NCBI RefSeq assembly: GCF_000186265.1
Contig: NC_014934.1
Span: 4,216,001 to 4,280,000 of the forward strand
Reading direction: 5' to 3'
DNA: 64,000 bases
Source of the DNA: Cellulophaga algicola DSM 14237
GTDB taxonomy: Bacteria > Bacteroidota > Bacteroidia > Flavobacteriales > Flavobacteriaceae
Both the position numbers and the translations under genes were made by a program. Below the pieces are notes generated by a model that saw only the letters and a list, made by a program, of their open reading frames with translations, made no database searches and was not told the origin of the DNA. Shown here one piece after another: positions 1 to 10,503 of the stretch (the first letter of the stretch is position 1; every line of letters starts with the position of its first letter).

Positions 1-844
1 TAACAATAAGATTATTGAATATTGTAGCTTTACTTTGAGATCTGTTTATTCTAAAACAAAATTCATTGAAATATCTATTTAAATTATTGTCACTAACCCA
101 AGAATAAGTTGTTCTTATCCAAGATTTAACCTGATGTATCATTGTATGAAGCGCTTTAAAATTTAACCCTCCATTACTTTCTATTTGTGTGATGTCGTAA
201 GCCTTTGCAATAGGACTATAGCCTCTCCATTTATCTGTAGTAATCTTTGCGTTTCGGCTGATATGGTTGACAAAAATATATTGTAAGGATTGTGCTGAAA
301 AATCATCTATTTTCATAGCATACATTCTTTTTACCTTTCCATCTTCTGTAAGCTGAACAGCTGTAACCGCCTTCTTTTTCTTAGCATTGTAGCTTCTGCC
401 AACTTTTGTTTCTTCTCTGCCCCCTAAAACAAATTCATCTACATGAACAACTCCGTCCATAGGATTATTCCCACTCGAAGACATAGCTTCTCTGACCTTA
501 AGCATAAAAAGTCTAGCTGTTTTTTCTGTTACTCCGTAACGTACTCCCATATAACTTGCAGATAAGCTTTTCGTGCTTGTAGCCATCTCAAAACAAATAA
601 AAAATGCTTTGCGAACACCAAACTTTACCTTGTGAAATAATGTATCTGCTGTTGCGGATTCTGTATGTCTACAAATATTACATTGCCTAGAGAAATCAGC
701 ACGTGTTTGACAGGCTATATGATTGCATCTAGAACATTTAAAAGGGGTTTTAGACTTAATATTTGCTAAATATTCTTTGCAATCATTGTCCGTTTTGAAG
801 CAATCAGAGAACTCTAGAAGATTTTGACCCTTGAAAATATCCAT
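1..844 (-). CDS. IS1595-family transposase (partial, 3' end outside window)
   Basis: The reading frame starts with ATG at 844 (MDIFKGQNLL) and runs off the window, lacking only about the last 16 residues of the 297-aa copy at 25033. The N-terminus has a zinc ribbon with two CxxC pairs (CSRC, CNIC). The catalytic ISXO2/IS1595-type domain follows, with VHVDEF and TDKWIGY supplying acidic residues and a C-terminal NRYFNEFCFR motif. It should catalyse cut-and-paste or copy-and-paste movement of this element. No frameshift is visible, so it may be active. Confidence 0.93.
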   Translation of the reverse strand, partial: MDIFKGQNLLEFSDCFKTDNDCKEYLANIKSKTPFKCSRCNHIACQTRADFSRQCNICRHTESATADTLFHKVKFGVRKAFFICFEMATSTKSLSASYMGVRYGVTEKTARLFMLKVREAMSSSGNNPMDGVVHVDEFVLGGREETKVGRSYNAKKKKAVTAVQLTEDGKVKRMYAMKIDDFSAQSLQYIFVNHISRNAKITTDKWRGYSPIAKAYDITQIESNGGLNFKALHTMIHQVKSWIRTTYSWVSDNNLNRYFNEFCFRINRSQSKATIFNNLIV

Positions 845-896
845 AATTTAATATATTTACTGAGTATCAAGATACGAAGTTAGCTACTGACCTCTA
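1..896 (-). mobile_element. IS1595-family insertion sequence, copy 1 (cut by window edge)
   Basis: This element has the same sequence as the complete copy at 24981-25939 wherever I compared them, but in the opposite orientation. Its outer end at 879-896 carries the terminal repeat TAGAGGTCAGTAGCTAA (read on the minus strand). The bases next to it, 897-904, read taaaattt and would be one half of an 8-bp target duplication; the other half lies outside the window. Insertion is 15 bp past the stop codon of the neighbouring lipoprotein gene, so it probably did no damage to that gene. Confidence 0.93.
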
Positions 897-911
897 TAAA
901 ATTTATCTACT

Positions 912-2426
912 TTATTTAAAAGTATACTGATACGCTCCAATATCGGGAGCTGTAGTACGATCTACTTCATTTATAGCTAAGGGAACTTGATTAGCTATGG
1001 TGGCATCTCCCTTGCCAAGAGCAAATGAACTAGATTTTAATGAGAAATTATTTGTGGTAGGACTTACAAATTCAGAAGCCTCATTAAAAAAGACATTGGT
1101 GTAGCGGTTACTATTCTGAAAATCATATAAGGGATTAGCTACAAAGCGCTCTTTGTTTATTTTTAAGATACAGTTGGTTAAACTAAATTTTAAAGAATCT
1201 GTACTGCTATCAAAATTTAATAAAGATAATTCTGTAGTGCTATTTCCATCAATAATACAATTTCCTAAACTAGCAAAACTTGTTTCGTTCTCTTCGTTTG
1301 TTATTTGTAATGCATATCCAGAACTACTGCCACTTGACCAGTAGTTAGCAATAGTTGCATGCGTAAGTTGCATAGTTCCTCCTGTCATAAGTACAGAAGA
1401 AGCACCCGAGTTTGCCAGAACTACATTTTCTGCATTTATAAAAGCTCCTTTAACCCATAAATTAATAGAAGAACTATTGTAAACTTGAGTGTTTTTTAGC
1501 GTTAAATTTAGAGTGGTATTCGTGTGATCTCCGTTGACTACTAATCCTATGTTTGCATTTTTAACCGTCAGATAATTTATATGGTTGCCAAGACTACGAG
1601 CATTAAACCAAATGGTACCCCATTGTCCAGCTGTCGTAGCATACTCAGGTTCTAATCGGTCTCCCTCAAAAATGACTTCATTTTCTAGTGCTATAGAGTC
1701 CTTGCTTTTCTGCCCCTCTATATGGAGGTTACTATTTTCCTGAATATATAAGCCAGAATTTTCATGAAAAAATACTCTTGATCCTGCAGCAATAGTCAGT
1801 GTTTTGTTTTTTGGTACCGTTGCATACCCATAGATAACATAAGCTTTTTCATTTGTAAAATTCAATTGATCATCACTCAATTCAAAACTAGCTACTTTTA
1901 TTTCTTCTCCATTACGGTCTGTACCTAGTACTAAATTTTCTTCATGACCTGCCGCTGGGAATAGAAATATAGCGTCTTTGACAAGGGTGACTACGGGAAC
2001 TTTCTGTTCGTATATACCTGTATCAAAACGTAAGGCATCTATGTATAAAAATTCATTTTGGTTGGTTGCGGCACTATCAAATGTAGCTTCTATAAAGATA
2101 TATAAGCTATCCTTTGCCAAAAGAGGTACATTCAAAAATTCAGTTCCAGCTTGCCCATCTACATTTATGCGGTAAGCACTCTCTAATCCGTTTTCTAGTG
2201 TTATAGATGGAATTTGAAGGTCTTTATTGCTTCTATTATATACTTTTAATGAATAGGTACTGCTCCCTATATTTGCAAAAACAGTATCTAGATAGACTGT
2301 GTCTTTAGAAAAAGATAGATTTCCAGTAGTGTTTTCGTAATCAAAATCTTTTCGGCAAGAACTCCATAATAGAATTAGAACAAAAAGTGTTAGAAAATAG
2401 AAAATACGAAACTGGATGGTTTTCAT
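912..2426 (-). CDS. Lipoprotein with right-handed beta-helix-like C-terminal half
   Basis: The 504-aa product has a signal peptide with lipobox WSSC near residue 24, so it should be a lipid-anchored envelope protein. Residues ~30-170 look like an all-beta N-terminal domain. From about residue 215 there are repeated short strands with N-rich turns (such as NSNLHIEGQ and NYLTVKNANIGLVVNGDH), as in parallel beta-helix proteins. The C-terminus PDIGAYQY is typical of 'choice-of-anchor' beta-helix proteins. Its start lies 9 bp after the thioesterase stop, so the two are probably co-transcribed behind the glutaminyl cyclase gene. The function is unknown; polysaccharide binding is only a guess. Confidence 0.8.
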   Translation of the reverse strand: MKTIQFRIFYFLTLFVLILLWSSCRKDFDYENTTGNLSFSKDTVYLDTVFANIGSSTYSLKVYNRSNKDLQIPSITLENGLESAYRINVDGQAGTEFLNVPLLAKDSLYIFIEATFDSAATNQNEFLYIDALRFDTGIYEQKVPVVTLVKDAIFLFPAAGHEENLVLGTDRNGEEIKVASFELSDDQLNFTNEKAYVIYGYATVPKNKTLTIAAGSRVFFHENSGLYIQENSNLHIEGQKSKDSIALENEVIFEGDRLEPEYATTAGQWGTIWFNARSLGNHINYLTVKNANIGLVVNGDHTNTTLNLTLKNTQVYNSSSINLWVKGAFINAENVVLANSGASSVLMTGGTMQLTHATIANYWSSGSSSGYALQITNEENETSFASLGNCIIDGNSTTELSLLNFDSSTDSLKFSLTNCILKINKERFVANPLYDFQNSNRYTNVFFNEASEFVSPTTNNFSLKSSSFALGKGDATIANQVPLAINEVDRTTAPDIGAYQYTFK

Positions 2427-2435
2427 AAATATGAT

Positions 2436-2828
2436 TTACTTGAAAATTGCAATAATAGCCTCAGAAACTCTGATTGGTCTATTACTTTTAGTATCTAATA
2501 GAACCCATTCTGTTTTCGATTTTAAAAGTAATTGCTTAGATTCTTTATCATGCATTTCTACCACACGAACAGACAGCGCTCCTTTAGATTCTTTTATGTA
2601 CGTTTTTATCTCAATACTATCATTAAGAAAAGCGGCTTTTTTATATTCAATATAATGGCTTTTTACCACCCATATGCACTGTTCTAAAAGCTCTATTGGT
2701 GCTTTTTCTTGCCAATGTTCTTTAGCTATATCCTGAATCCACTGTACATAACGTACATTATTTACATGATTCAAATCGTCTAAATCATCTGCTGTAACCT
2801 GTATCGTTTTATGAAAAGATTTTGGCAT
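2436..2828 (-). CDS. Acyl-CoA thioesterase, hotdog fold (YbgC/4HBT-like)
   Basis: This 130-aa protein has the length and layout of single-domain hotdog thioesterases. The N-terminus TADDLDDLNHVNNVRYVQWI matches the family's D-x-x-x-H-x-N-N-x-x-Y-x-x-W signature, in which the Asp/His region forms the active site. It would hydrolyse acyl-CoA or a related thioester in the cytoplasm; the exact substrate cannot be read from the sequence. Its ATG overlaps the stop of the upstream glutaminyl cyclase by one base (TAATG), which implies translational coupling. Confidence 0.88.
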   Translation of the reverse strand: MPKSFHKTIQVTADDLDDLNHVNNVRYVQWIQDIAKEHWQEKAPIELLEQCIWVVKSHYIEYKKAAFLNDSIEIKTYIKESKGALSVRVVEMHDKESKQLLLKSKTEWVLLDTKSNRPIRVSEAIIAIFK

Positions 2829-3871
2829 TATTTTTTAATTATTTTTACTTCAAATAATTTATCCCAATTTTTTCCAGTAACAAAAAAAGTCCCTCTTTTA
2901 GGGTTATAAGCAACACCATTTAAAACATCTAAATCTGCATGCTTTGTTACTTTATCTTTTAAACCTCCAAAGTTTATTACACCAATTATTGCACCACTAA
3001 CAGCATCAATAATCATCATGCTCTCTTTTTGCCATACATTGGCATATATGAGTCCGTCTACATATTCTAACTCATTTGTTTTATTAAATATAGATTTATT
3101 CGTTACGGTTTCTATGTGATCCTCTTCTACCAATGTTTCAGGATTAAGCAACCATATTTTTTCACTTCCATCGCTCTTATACAATCGTTCTCCATCATTA
3201 GTAAGACCCCAACCTTCTTTACTAGCTCCATATTTAAAGCTATCAATTTTTTCTAAAGTATTTACATCATATATAAAACCTAAACCGCTTTGCCAAGTAA
3301 GCATGTAAATTTTATCATTCAATATGGTAAGTCCTTCCCCAAAATACTGCTTATCTAAATCTGCCTGCTTAAAAACCTTACCTGTTTTAAAATCTAATTT
3401 TCGTAAAAATGATTGTCCTTTCCTACCTGTACTTTCATAAAGTGTATCCTTATAAAATTCTAAGCCTTGGGTAAATGCTTTTTGGTCATGAGGATATTCA
3501 TTAATAATTTCATAGGTATATACTTCAGGACCTTTTGCTGCTAATATTTTAATGTTTTTTTGAATATTACCTGTCTTACCCTCGTATGCTATGGTAGCGG
3601 TAATGGTTTTTTCGCCCAAATGTGGCATATCAAAAACTATTTGATCATTTTCTACCTTTAAGGGCTGGTCATTAATTGAGTACAAAATACTCTCTACTTC
3701 GAGACCTTTTTTATTTTTCAAAGAAATGCCAACAGCTTCATTTTGCTGAAATTCTGTTTTATTACCTGTCAATTGTATTTCAAATAAATCTGCAGGAACA
3801 GCATTACTGCTTCCACAAGCATTCAAAATAATGATTAATAGGAGTGAAGTAATAGAAAAAATAGATTTCAT
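2828..3871 (-). CDS. Glutaminyl-peptide cyclotransferase (plant/bacterial type) lipoprotein
   Basis: The 347-aa product has a lipobox (LNAC) at about residue 19, a beta-rich segment to residue ~110, and then a glutamine cyclotransferase domain (PF05096 type). Recognisable pieces are YPHDQKAFTQGLEF, LYESTGRKGQSFLRKLD and KYGASKEGWGLTNDGERLY. Such enzymes form five-bladed propellers and convert N-terminal Gln to pyroglutamate; here it would act in the periplasm or at the outer membrane. It is the first gene of a three-gene minus-strand run with the thioesterase and the beta-helix lipoprotein. Confidence 0.9.
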   Translation of the reverse strand: MKSIFSITSLLLIIILNACGSSNAVPADLFEIQLTGNKTEFQQNEAVGISLKNKKGLEVESILYSINDQPLKVENDQIVFDMPHLGEKTITATIAYEGKTGNIQKNIKILAAKGPEVYTYEIINEYPHDQKAFTQGLEFYKDTLYESTGRKGQSFLRKLDFKTGKVFKQADLDKQYFGEGLTILNDKIYMLTWQSGLGFIYDVNTLEKIDSFKYGASKEGWGLTNDGERLYKSDGSEKIWLLNPETLVEEDHIETVTNKSIFNKTNELEYVDGLIYANVWQKESMMIIDAVSGAIIGVINFGGLKDKVTKHADLDVLNGVAYNPKRGTFFVTGKNWDKLFEVKIIKK

Positions 3872-3999
3872 TTAGTGATTTTTAAATTTTTTTTAGGCTG
3901 TAAAGAAAAAATTAATTGTTCAAGAATTTGGCTTTCAATTAGATAGCTATAATTCTATTTACTGGCAAGGTATTTATTTAAATTTAGAATCTAAAATGA

Positions 4000-4029
4000 T
4001 TGTGAAAAAATTAAAACATTGTATATTTG
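4000..4029 (+). promoter_or_regulatory. Bacteroidota-type promoter of the SRP RNA gene
   Basis: TTG at 4000-4002, then exactly 19 bp, then TATATTTG at 4022-4029. This matches the Bacteroidota housekeeping consensus (-33 TTG, -7 TAnnTTTG). The SRP RNA 5' end follows within a few bases, as expected. Confidence 0.88.
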
Positions 4030-4031
4030 CA

Positions 4032-4130
4032 GCGGCAAGTCCTACGCGACCAGCTCCTGCAGAATCCCCCAGGGTGGGAACGCAGCAAGGGTATGTAGTC
4101 GTAGCGGTGCGACGTAGGTAGCTTGCCATT
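4032..4130 (+). ncRNA. ffs: Signal recognition particle RNA (bacterial small type, 4.5S)
   Basis: About 98 nt that fold back on themselves: GGCAAG at 4034-4039 pairs with CTTGCC at 4122-4127, and TCCTAC with GTAGG just inside. The apical region around 4070-4090 carries the Ffh-binding features (CCAGG...GGAACGCAGCAAGG, including the AGCA internal-loop strand). A T-rich run follows at 4130-4135 and would end transcription. It targets membrane and secreted proteins with Ffh/FtsY. Confidence 0.93.
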
Positions 4131-4207
4131 TTTTATTCTTCATTAATTTACTACTCCTTTTTTCTCCTTATTTATTATTCGTTTCTTTGTATCCATTAAA
4201 ATTTGTT

Positions 4208-5017
4208 ATGGAACAAAAAGTTGTTTTAATTACTGGTGGTTCATCAGGTATAGGTAAATCTATTGGTATTTTTCTTAAGTCGAAAGGTTTTAAAGTATAC
4301 GGTACTACCAGAAGTAAAATTAAATATCCTGATTTTGATGCATTTGATTTATTAGAATTAGATGTAAAAAAAGAAGAGACCATAACTGCTGCCATTTTAG
4401 AATTAATAAAACGTGAGGGTAGAATTGATGTTTTAGTAAATAATGCAGGAATAGGGATTACAGGACCTATAGAAGAAACTCCTAATGCTGAAATTGTTAA
4501 AGCATTTGACACTAATTTTCATGGCCCTATCCGAATGATAAAAGCGGTATTGCCACAAATGCGAATTCAGAAATCGGGACTTGTTATTAATATTACTTCT
4601 ATTGCAGGGTTTATGGGACTGCCTTACCGCGGTATTTATTCGGCCACAAAAGGAGCTTTAGAGTTAGTAACTGAAGCCATGCGCATGGAAATTAAAGATT
4701 TTGGTGTTCAAATGACTAATTTAGCTCCAGGAGATTTTGCTACGAATATTGCTTCTGGACGTTATCATGCACCCGTAATAAAAGACTCCCCCTATGAGAA
4801 ACCGTATCGCACAACTTTAGATGCTATAAACAATGATGTAGATAGCGGTGGCAACCCCATGCAGGTAGCGCATAAGGTATTTGCTATTATAAATAAGGCT
4901 AATCCAAAAGTACATTATAAGGTGGGAGATTTTATGCAGAAATTTTCTCTTTTACTAAAAAATATTCTTCCAGATAAAGTGTACGAGAAATTACTCATAA
5001 ACCATTATAAATTGTAG
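4208..5017 (+). CDS. Short-chain dehydrogenase/reductase (SDR)
   Basis: A classical SDR of 269 aa. The cofactor-binding TGGSSGIG is near residue 8, the structural NNAG near 80, catalytic Ser in the NITSIAG stretch, and Y-x-x-x-K in YSATK near residue 148. An ATG 21 bp upstream exists, but the start at 4208 ([11 protein letters not shown]) places the first beta strand at the usual position. It would oxidise or reduce an alcohol/carbonyl using NAD(P)(H); the substrate cannot be inferred. It sits between ffs and the transaldolase-like gene, 46 bp before the latter. Confidence 0.9.
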   Translation: MEQKVVLITGGSSGIGKSIGIFLKSKGFKVYGTTRSKIKYPDFDAFDLLELDVKKEETITAAILELIKREGRIDVLVNNAGIGITGPIEETPNAEIVKAFDTNFHGPIRMIKAVLPQMRIQKSGLVINITSIAGFMGLPYRGIYSATKGALELVTEAMRMEIKDFGVQMTNLAPGDFATNIASGRYHAPVIKDSPYEKPYRTTLDAINNDVDSGGNPMQVAHKVFAIINKANPKVHYKVGDFMQKFSLLLKNILPDKVYEKLLINHYKL

Positions 5018-5063
5018 CTTTGTAACTCATAGATTTTCAATTAATAATACTAAAAATAGAAGC

Positions 5064-5717
5064 ATGAAATTTTTTATAGATACAGCAAATCTTGCTCAAA
5101 TTAAAGAAGCTCAAGAATTAGGTGTTTTAGATGGTGTTACCACAAACCCATCTTTAATGGCAAAAGAAGGCATTACAGGTAGAGATAACATCCTAAAGCA
5201 CTATGTAGACATTTGCAATATTGTTGATGGTGATGTTTCTGCAGAAGTAATTGCTACCGATTATGCAGGAATGGTTAAAGAAGGTGAAGAGCTTGCTGAA
5301 TTACACGAACAAATCGTGGTAAAATTACCAATGATTAAAGAAGGTATTAAAGCGTGTAAGTATTTTAGCGATAAAGGGATTAGAACAAATCTAACTTTAG
5401 TATTCTCTCCTGGTCAAGCTTTATTGGCTGCAAAAGCAGGTGCTACTTATGTTTCTCCTTTCATCGGTCGTCTAGATGATATTTCTACAGATGGTTTAAA
5501 CCTTATTGCAGAAATTCGTTTAATTTATGACAACTATGGTTATGAAACTCAAATTTTAGCCGCTTCTGTTAGACACACAATGCATGTTATTGATTGTGCT
5601 AAATTAGGTGCAGATGTAATGACCGGTCCTTTATCTTCTATTGAAGGTTTATTAAAGCACCCACTTACTGATATTGGCCTAGCTAAATTCTTAGAAGATT
5701 ACAAAAAAGGAAACTAA
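5064..5717 (+). CDS. fsa: Fructose-6-phosphate aldolase / transaldolase (TalC/FSA type)
   Basis: At 217 aa this is the short transaldolase subfamily, a single TIM barrel that forms decamers. Visible landmarks are [24 protein letters not shown], the Schiff-base lysine in VVKLPM (about residue 87), [20 protein letters not shown] and [10 protein letters not shown]. It acts in the non-oxidative pentose phosphate pathway (transaldolase) or as a fructose-6-phosphate aldolase; these cannot be told apart by eye. A strong hairpin terminator follows 26 bp after the stop. Confidence 0.92.
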   Translation: MKFFIDTANLAQIKEAQELGVLDGVTTNPSLMAKEGITGRDNILKHYVDICNIVDGDVSAEVIATDYAGMVKEGEELAELHEQIVVKLPMIKEGIKACKYFSDKGIRTNLTLVFSPGQALLAAKAGATYVSPFIGRLDDISTDGLNLIAEIRLIYDNYGYETQILAASVRHTMHVIDCAKLGADVMTGPLSSIEGLLKHPLTDIGLAKFLEDYKKGN

Positions 5718-5742
5718 TTAATAGTACTCCTTATAGCATAAG

Positions 5743-5771
5743 AAAGCCGCTAAACAATGTTTAGCGGCTTT
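5743..5771 (+). terminator. Rho-independent terminator after fsa
   Basis: AAAGCCGCTAAAC and its complement GTTTAGCGGCTTT form a near-perfect stem with a tiny loop, followed by a T/C-rich tail. Confidence 0.88.
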
Positions 5772-5997
5772 CTGCTTTCTTATTCTAAATATATTGAGTA
5801 CATCTTCTTATAAGCTAAAGGATGCTAGCATCTCTTTTAATATGAAAACGAGATAGTTACTTCTTTTTTAATTGCGGGTAAAGAGTCCTTTAAAAATGTA
5901 GAATTTTAATGTACAGCATATTACTAAAATTAAAGAAATAGATTATGCTCCAAAAGCATAAATAACGTAGTGAACAGACTATTCATTATGTCTTAAA

Positions 5998-6028
5998 GCT
6001 AACTAGGGGAGGGTTAGCAGTTTTTTTT
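5998..6028 (+). terminator. Second hairpin with T-run in the fsa / thioredoxin-like intergenic region
   Basis: GCTAAC (5998) pairs with GTTAGC across a G-rich loop, then eight Ts follow at 6021-6028 on the plus strand. The polarity suits a plus-strand transcript, so it is either a back-up for fsa or the end of an unannotated small transcript in 5780-6020. The rest of 5772-6061 shows no coding signal. Confidence 0.55.
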
Positions 6029-6061
6029 GTACCCTAAAGTTCTATAGTCACTACAAAGTTA

Positions 6062-7441
6062 TTACAGCGCATACATATCTTTATAAGCGTCTACAATAAT
6101 CCCGTCTGTAACCAAAATAGCTTTATTAAGACCATCAATAATTAAGGTTGCTCTTAATTTTTTATCTTCTTCTGATCTGTATTGATTTTTAAAACCAATA
6201 CCTGAAGTACCAATCATACTTTTCCAATTTTCATCTAATTCGCTAAGGCTAATTCCTATAAATTTAGTTTCAGGATAAATTTTCTCAAGCTTAGATACTT
6301 GTCGGGTAATATTTTCAAAATGCCTAGGATTATTAACGGTCCAGAAATAAAAGATTACATTTTCTTTGCCTTCTGCCAAAGAAGTTAATGAAACAGAATT
6401 GCCAACACTATCAATAACATTTACAAGAGGCAATTCATGATTAGGTTGCATTTTTATAACACTCTCATATAAGCTATGTATTTCTGCTATATGATCATTG
6501 TTATTAGATAGTTTATGAAAATTTTCTAAAAAAAGCTTATTGTTTTCCACATTATCATGAACCTTTAGGAAGTAGGTCATTGCAACATTTCTAAATAAAT
6601 TATCTCTTAATTTCTTCTCTTTAACGATACTGTCTATTAACTTTAATTTATGCTGATTAAAATGTAATTGATCTTTTATAACTCTTCCTCCATCAGAGCA
6701 ATCTTCCGAACAATGTGTAAAAGCAACATTGTCAAAATGACGCTTCATATAATCATAATAAGGGGTATAAAATGTCAGATCCTTATCATCAAAATTTAAA
6801 TCGTCACGATAGTCATAAAATTCATCAGAAATATCTGTTACTAAATTGTCTCTGTTCTTTTTTAAGTGTTTAAAAGGATATTTTTCTTTATTAATATAAG
6901 CACTATAATCTATACTGGCTTTCGCCATTTCTATAGACTTAGGGGTTAATTCAATATCTTTACGTAACTCTTCTAAAAGTGAAATTTTAGTCTCTCGAAG
7001 GGAATCTATTTTTGCAGAAAAAATTTCAGGACTCAAATTAAAATAAGAGTTCACAGCTTTTTCTTCTTCTTCCGTATTAAGAAAGACTTCAATTAAAAAG
7101 TTATTAATTTCTTCTCCTTTACCCGAAAATACTAAAGATTCATCAAAATATATGGTATTTAAACGTACTAATAAACTGTCTCCCTTAGATAAATATACAT
7201 ATTGATATTGAGGAGCATGTCTAAAATTATATAAGCCTTCTTCTAGATTTTTTAGCTTAATAGAAAATCTATTATGCATATCTAACTGGGCAGAATCTAC
7301 AACAACATCATCTTTATATAAGATTACAGTTTGACTCGTAGGATTAATAATTTCTCCAGCAAAAATAGTAGGGGAGTCTTTATCATCTGAAAAACAAGCA
7401 GTTAAACTCAACAATAAGAGACAAAAAGAATATTTATACAT
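6062..7441 (-). CDS. TlpA/thioredoxin-like lipoprotein lacking the CxxC motif
   Basis: I start at the ATG at 7441 (MYKYSFCLLLLSLTAC) because the upstream codon is TTG and the lipobox LTAC then sits at residue 16. Residues ~28-110 resemble the DUF4369-type beta domain common in Bacteroidota TlpA-like proteins; the middle is helical. Residues ~350-460 fit a thioredoxin fold (NVIFYFWTVNNPRHFENI, TKFIGISLSE, GIGFKNQYRS). The position of the CxxC is occupied by the TVNN stretch, so it cannot be a disulfide oxidoreductase. It may be a periplasmic binding or structural protein. It is alone on the minus strand, divergent from the ABC-F gene. Confidence 0.78.
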   Translation of the reverse strand: MYKYSFCLLLLSLTACFSDDKDSPTIFAGEIINPTSQTVILYKDDVVVDSAQLDMHNRFSIKLKNLEEGLYNFRHAPQYQYVYLSKGDSLLVRLNTIYFDESLVFSGKGEEINNFLIEVFLNTEEEEKAVNSYFNLSPEIFSAKIDSLRETKISLLEELRKDIELTPKSIEMAKASIDYSAYINKEKYPFKHLKKNRDNLVTDISDEFYDYRDDLNFDDKDLTFYTPYYDYMKRHFDNVAFTHCSEDCSDGGRVIKDQLHFNQHKLKLIDSIVKEKKLRDNLFRNVAMTYFLKVHDNVENNKLFLENFHKLSNNNDHIAEIHSLYESVIKMQPNHELPLVNVIDSVGNSVSLTSLAEGKENVIFYFWTVNNPRHFENITRQVSKLEKIYPETKFIGISLSELDENWKSMIGTSGIGFKNQYRSEEDKKLRATLIIDGLNKAILVTDGIIVDAYKDMYAL

Positions 7442-7548
7442 ATATATCAACAATTCTTAGGGAAGCGAATTTAATAAACACCATATGTATATGCTGTTAA
7501 CGCACCGTTAAAATTATTATTCGATAAATTTTCCTTACTATTTCATAA

Positions 7549-9240
<1,692 letters not shown>

Positions 9241-9261
9241 AGAAGTTTTTAATCCTAAAAG

Positions 9262-9296
9262 AAAAGCCTCTGAAAACTAATTCAGAGGCTTTTTTA
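9262..9296. terminator. Bidirectional terminator between ABC-F gene and leuB
   Basis: AAAAGCCTCTGAA and TTCAGAGGCTTTTTT form a 12-bp stem around a short loop. Runs of A on one side and T on the other let it serve both convergent genes. Confidence 0.9.
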
Positions 9297-9313
9297 TTAT
9301 TTAAAAGTTGGGC

Positions 9314-10369
9314 CTAGATGTTTTTAGCTAACCAATCTCCAACTTCACTCGTTTTATACGCTTTTTTATCTTCAGATAAATCTTCTGTTACAATACCTTC
9401 CGCAAGAGATTTATTTACTACATCTCTAATATCTTGTGCTTCTTGTGTTAATCCAAAATCTTCAAACATCATAGCAGCAGAAAGTACTGTTGCTAATGGG
9501 TTTGCAATATCTTTTCCTGCAGCCTGTGGGTATGAACCATGAATTGGCTCGTATAACCTTGCTTTTTCACCTACAGATGCCGATGGCATTAAGCCCATAG
9601 ACCCAGAAATTACAGATGCTTCATCGGTAAGAATGTCTCCGAATAAATTTTCTGTAATCATCACATCATATGAATTTGGCCATTGTACCAAACGCATAGC
9701 AACAGCATCTACAAACTCATAAGACACTGTAACTTCCGGATAGTCTTTTTCCATTGCTTGTACGGTTTCTCTCCAAAGCCTTGAAGATTCTAATACGTTA
9801 GCTTTATCTACACAACATAATTTCTTGCTACGTGTCATCGCTAATTCAAAACCTTTCTTAGCTAAGCGGGTAACTTCAGCACGCGTATATGTACAGGTAT
9901 CAAAAGCCGTATTTCCATTGTCTTTACGACCTCTTTCACCAAAGTAAATTCCACCTGTTAATTCCCGTAGAATTATTAAATCTGTTCCTTCAATACGTTC
10001 TCTTTTTAAAGGCGATTTATCAATTAAAGAAGGAAAGGTAAAGGTTGGTCTTACATTAGCAAACAACCCAAGTTTCTGACGCATTTTAAGCAATCCTTGT
10101 TCAGGACGAACTTTAGCAGAAGGATCATTATCATATTTAGGGTGCCCAATAGCACCAAATAATACTGCATCTGCAGCCACACAAACAGCATGTGTACTAT
10201 CTGGATAAGGTTCTCCACAATCATCAATTGCAGCTGCACCGGTTAAAGCTGGCGTCCAACTTAAATCATGACCGTATTTTTTAGCGATGGCATCTGATAC
10301 TTTTACTGCTTGATCTATAACTTCTGGGCCGATTCCGTCTCCAGCTAATAAGGCAATATTTAATTTCAT
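9314..10369 (-). CDS. leuB: 3-isopropylmalate dehydrogenase
   Basis: A full-length (351 aa) member of the isocitrate/isopropylmalate dehydrogenase family. It starts MKLNIALLAGDGIGPEVI, has the substrate-binding arginines in VRPEQGLLKMRQKLGLFANVRP, the ELTGGIYFGERG loop, and the NAD-binding end EPIHGSYPQAAGKDIANPLAT. It oxidatively decarboxylates 3-isopropylmalate in leucine synthesis. It is the last gene of the minus-strand leu run and ends in the bidirectional terminator. Confidence 0.97.
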   Translation of the reverse strand: MKLNIALLAGDGIGPEVIDQAVKVSDAIAKKYGHDLSWTPALTGAAAIDDCGEPYPDSTHAVCVAADAVLFGAIGHPKYDNDPSAKVRPEQGLLKMRQKLGLFANVRPTFTFPSLIDKSPLKRERIEGTDLIILRELTGGIYFGERGRKDNGNTAFDTCTYTRAEVTRLAKKGFELAMTRSKKLCCVDKANVLESSRLWRETVQAMEKDYPEVTVSYEFVDAVAMRLVQWPNSYDVMITENLFGDILTDEASVISGSMGLMPSASVGEKARLYEPIHGSYPQAAGKDIANPLATVLSAAMMFEDFGLTQEAQDIRDVVNKSLAEGIVTEDLSEDKKAYKTSEVGDWLAKNI

Positions 10370-10390
10370 AATTCTAGGTTACTTTAAGCT

Positions 10391-10413
10391 TAAGACTTAA
10401 ACATTAAGTCTTA
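10391..10413. repeat. Perfect inverted repeat between leuA and leuB
   Basis: TAAGACTTAA, a 3-base spacer, then TTAAGTCTTA: two perfectly complementary 10-base arms just upstream of the leuB start. It has no T-run, so it is either an mRNA processing/stability hairpin or a binding site for a dimeric regulator. Confidence 0.6.
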
Positions 10414-10503
10414 ATTAATTCTATCTATTTTAAAATATATACTCCAAAAATAAAACTCCTAATCTTGAAACTCTCAAGTTTACAAATTTAAGAACAGTTC
10501 TTC

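Noticed and set aside
4168-4512. Minus-strand frame across the start of the SDR gene
   Set aside because: Pure antisense of a well-recognised dehydrogenase.
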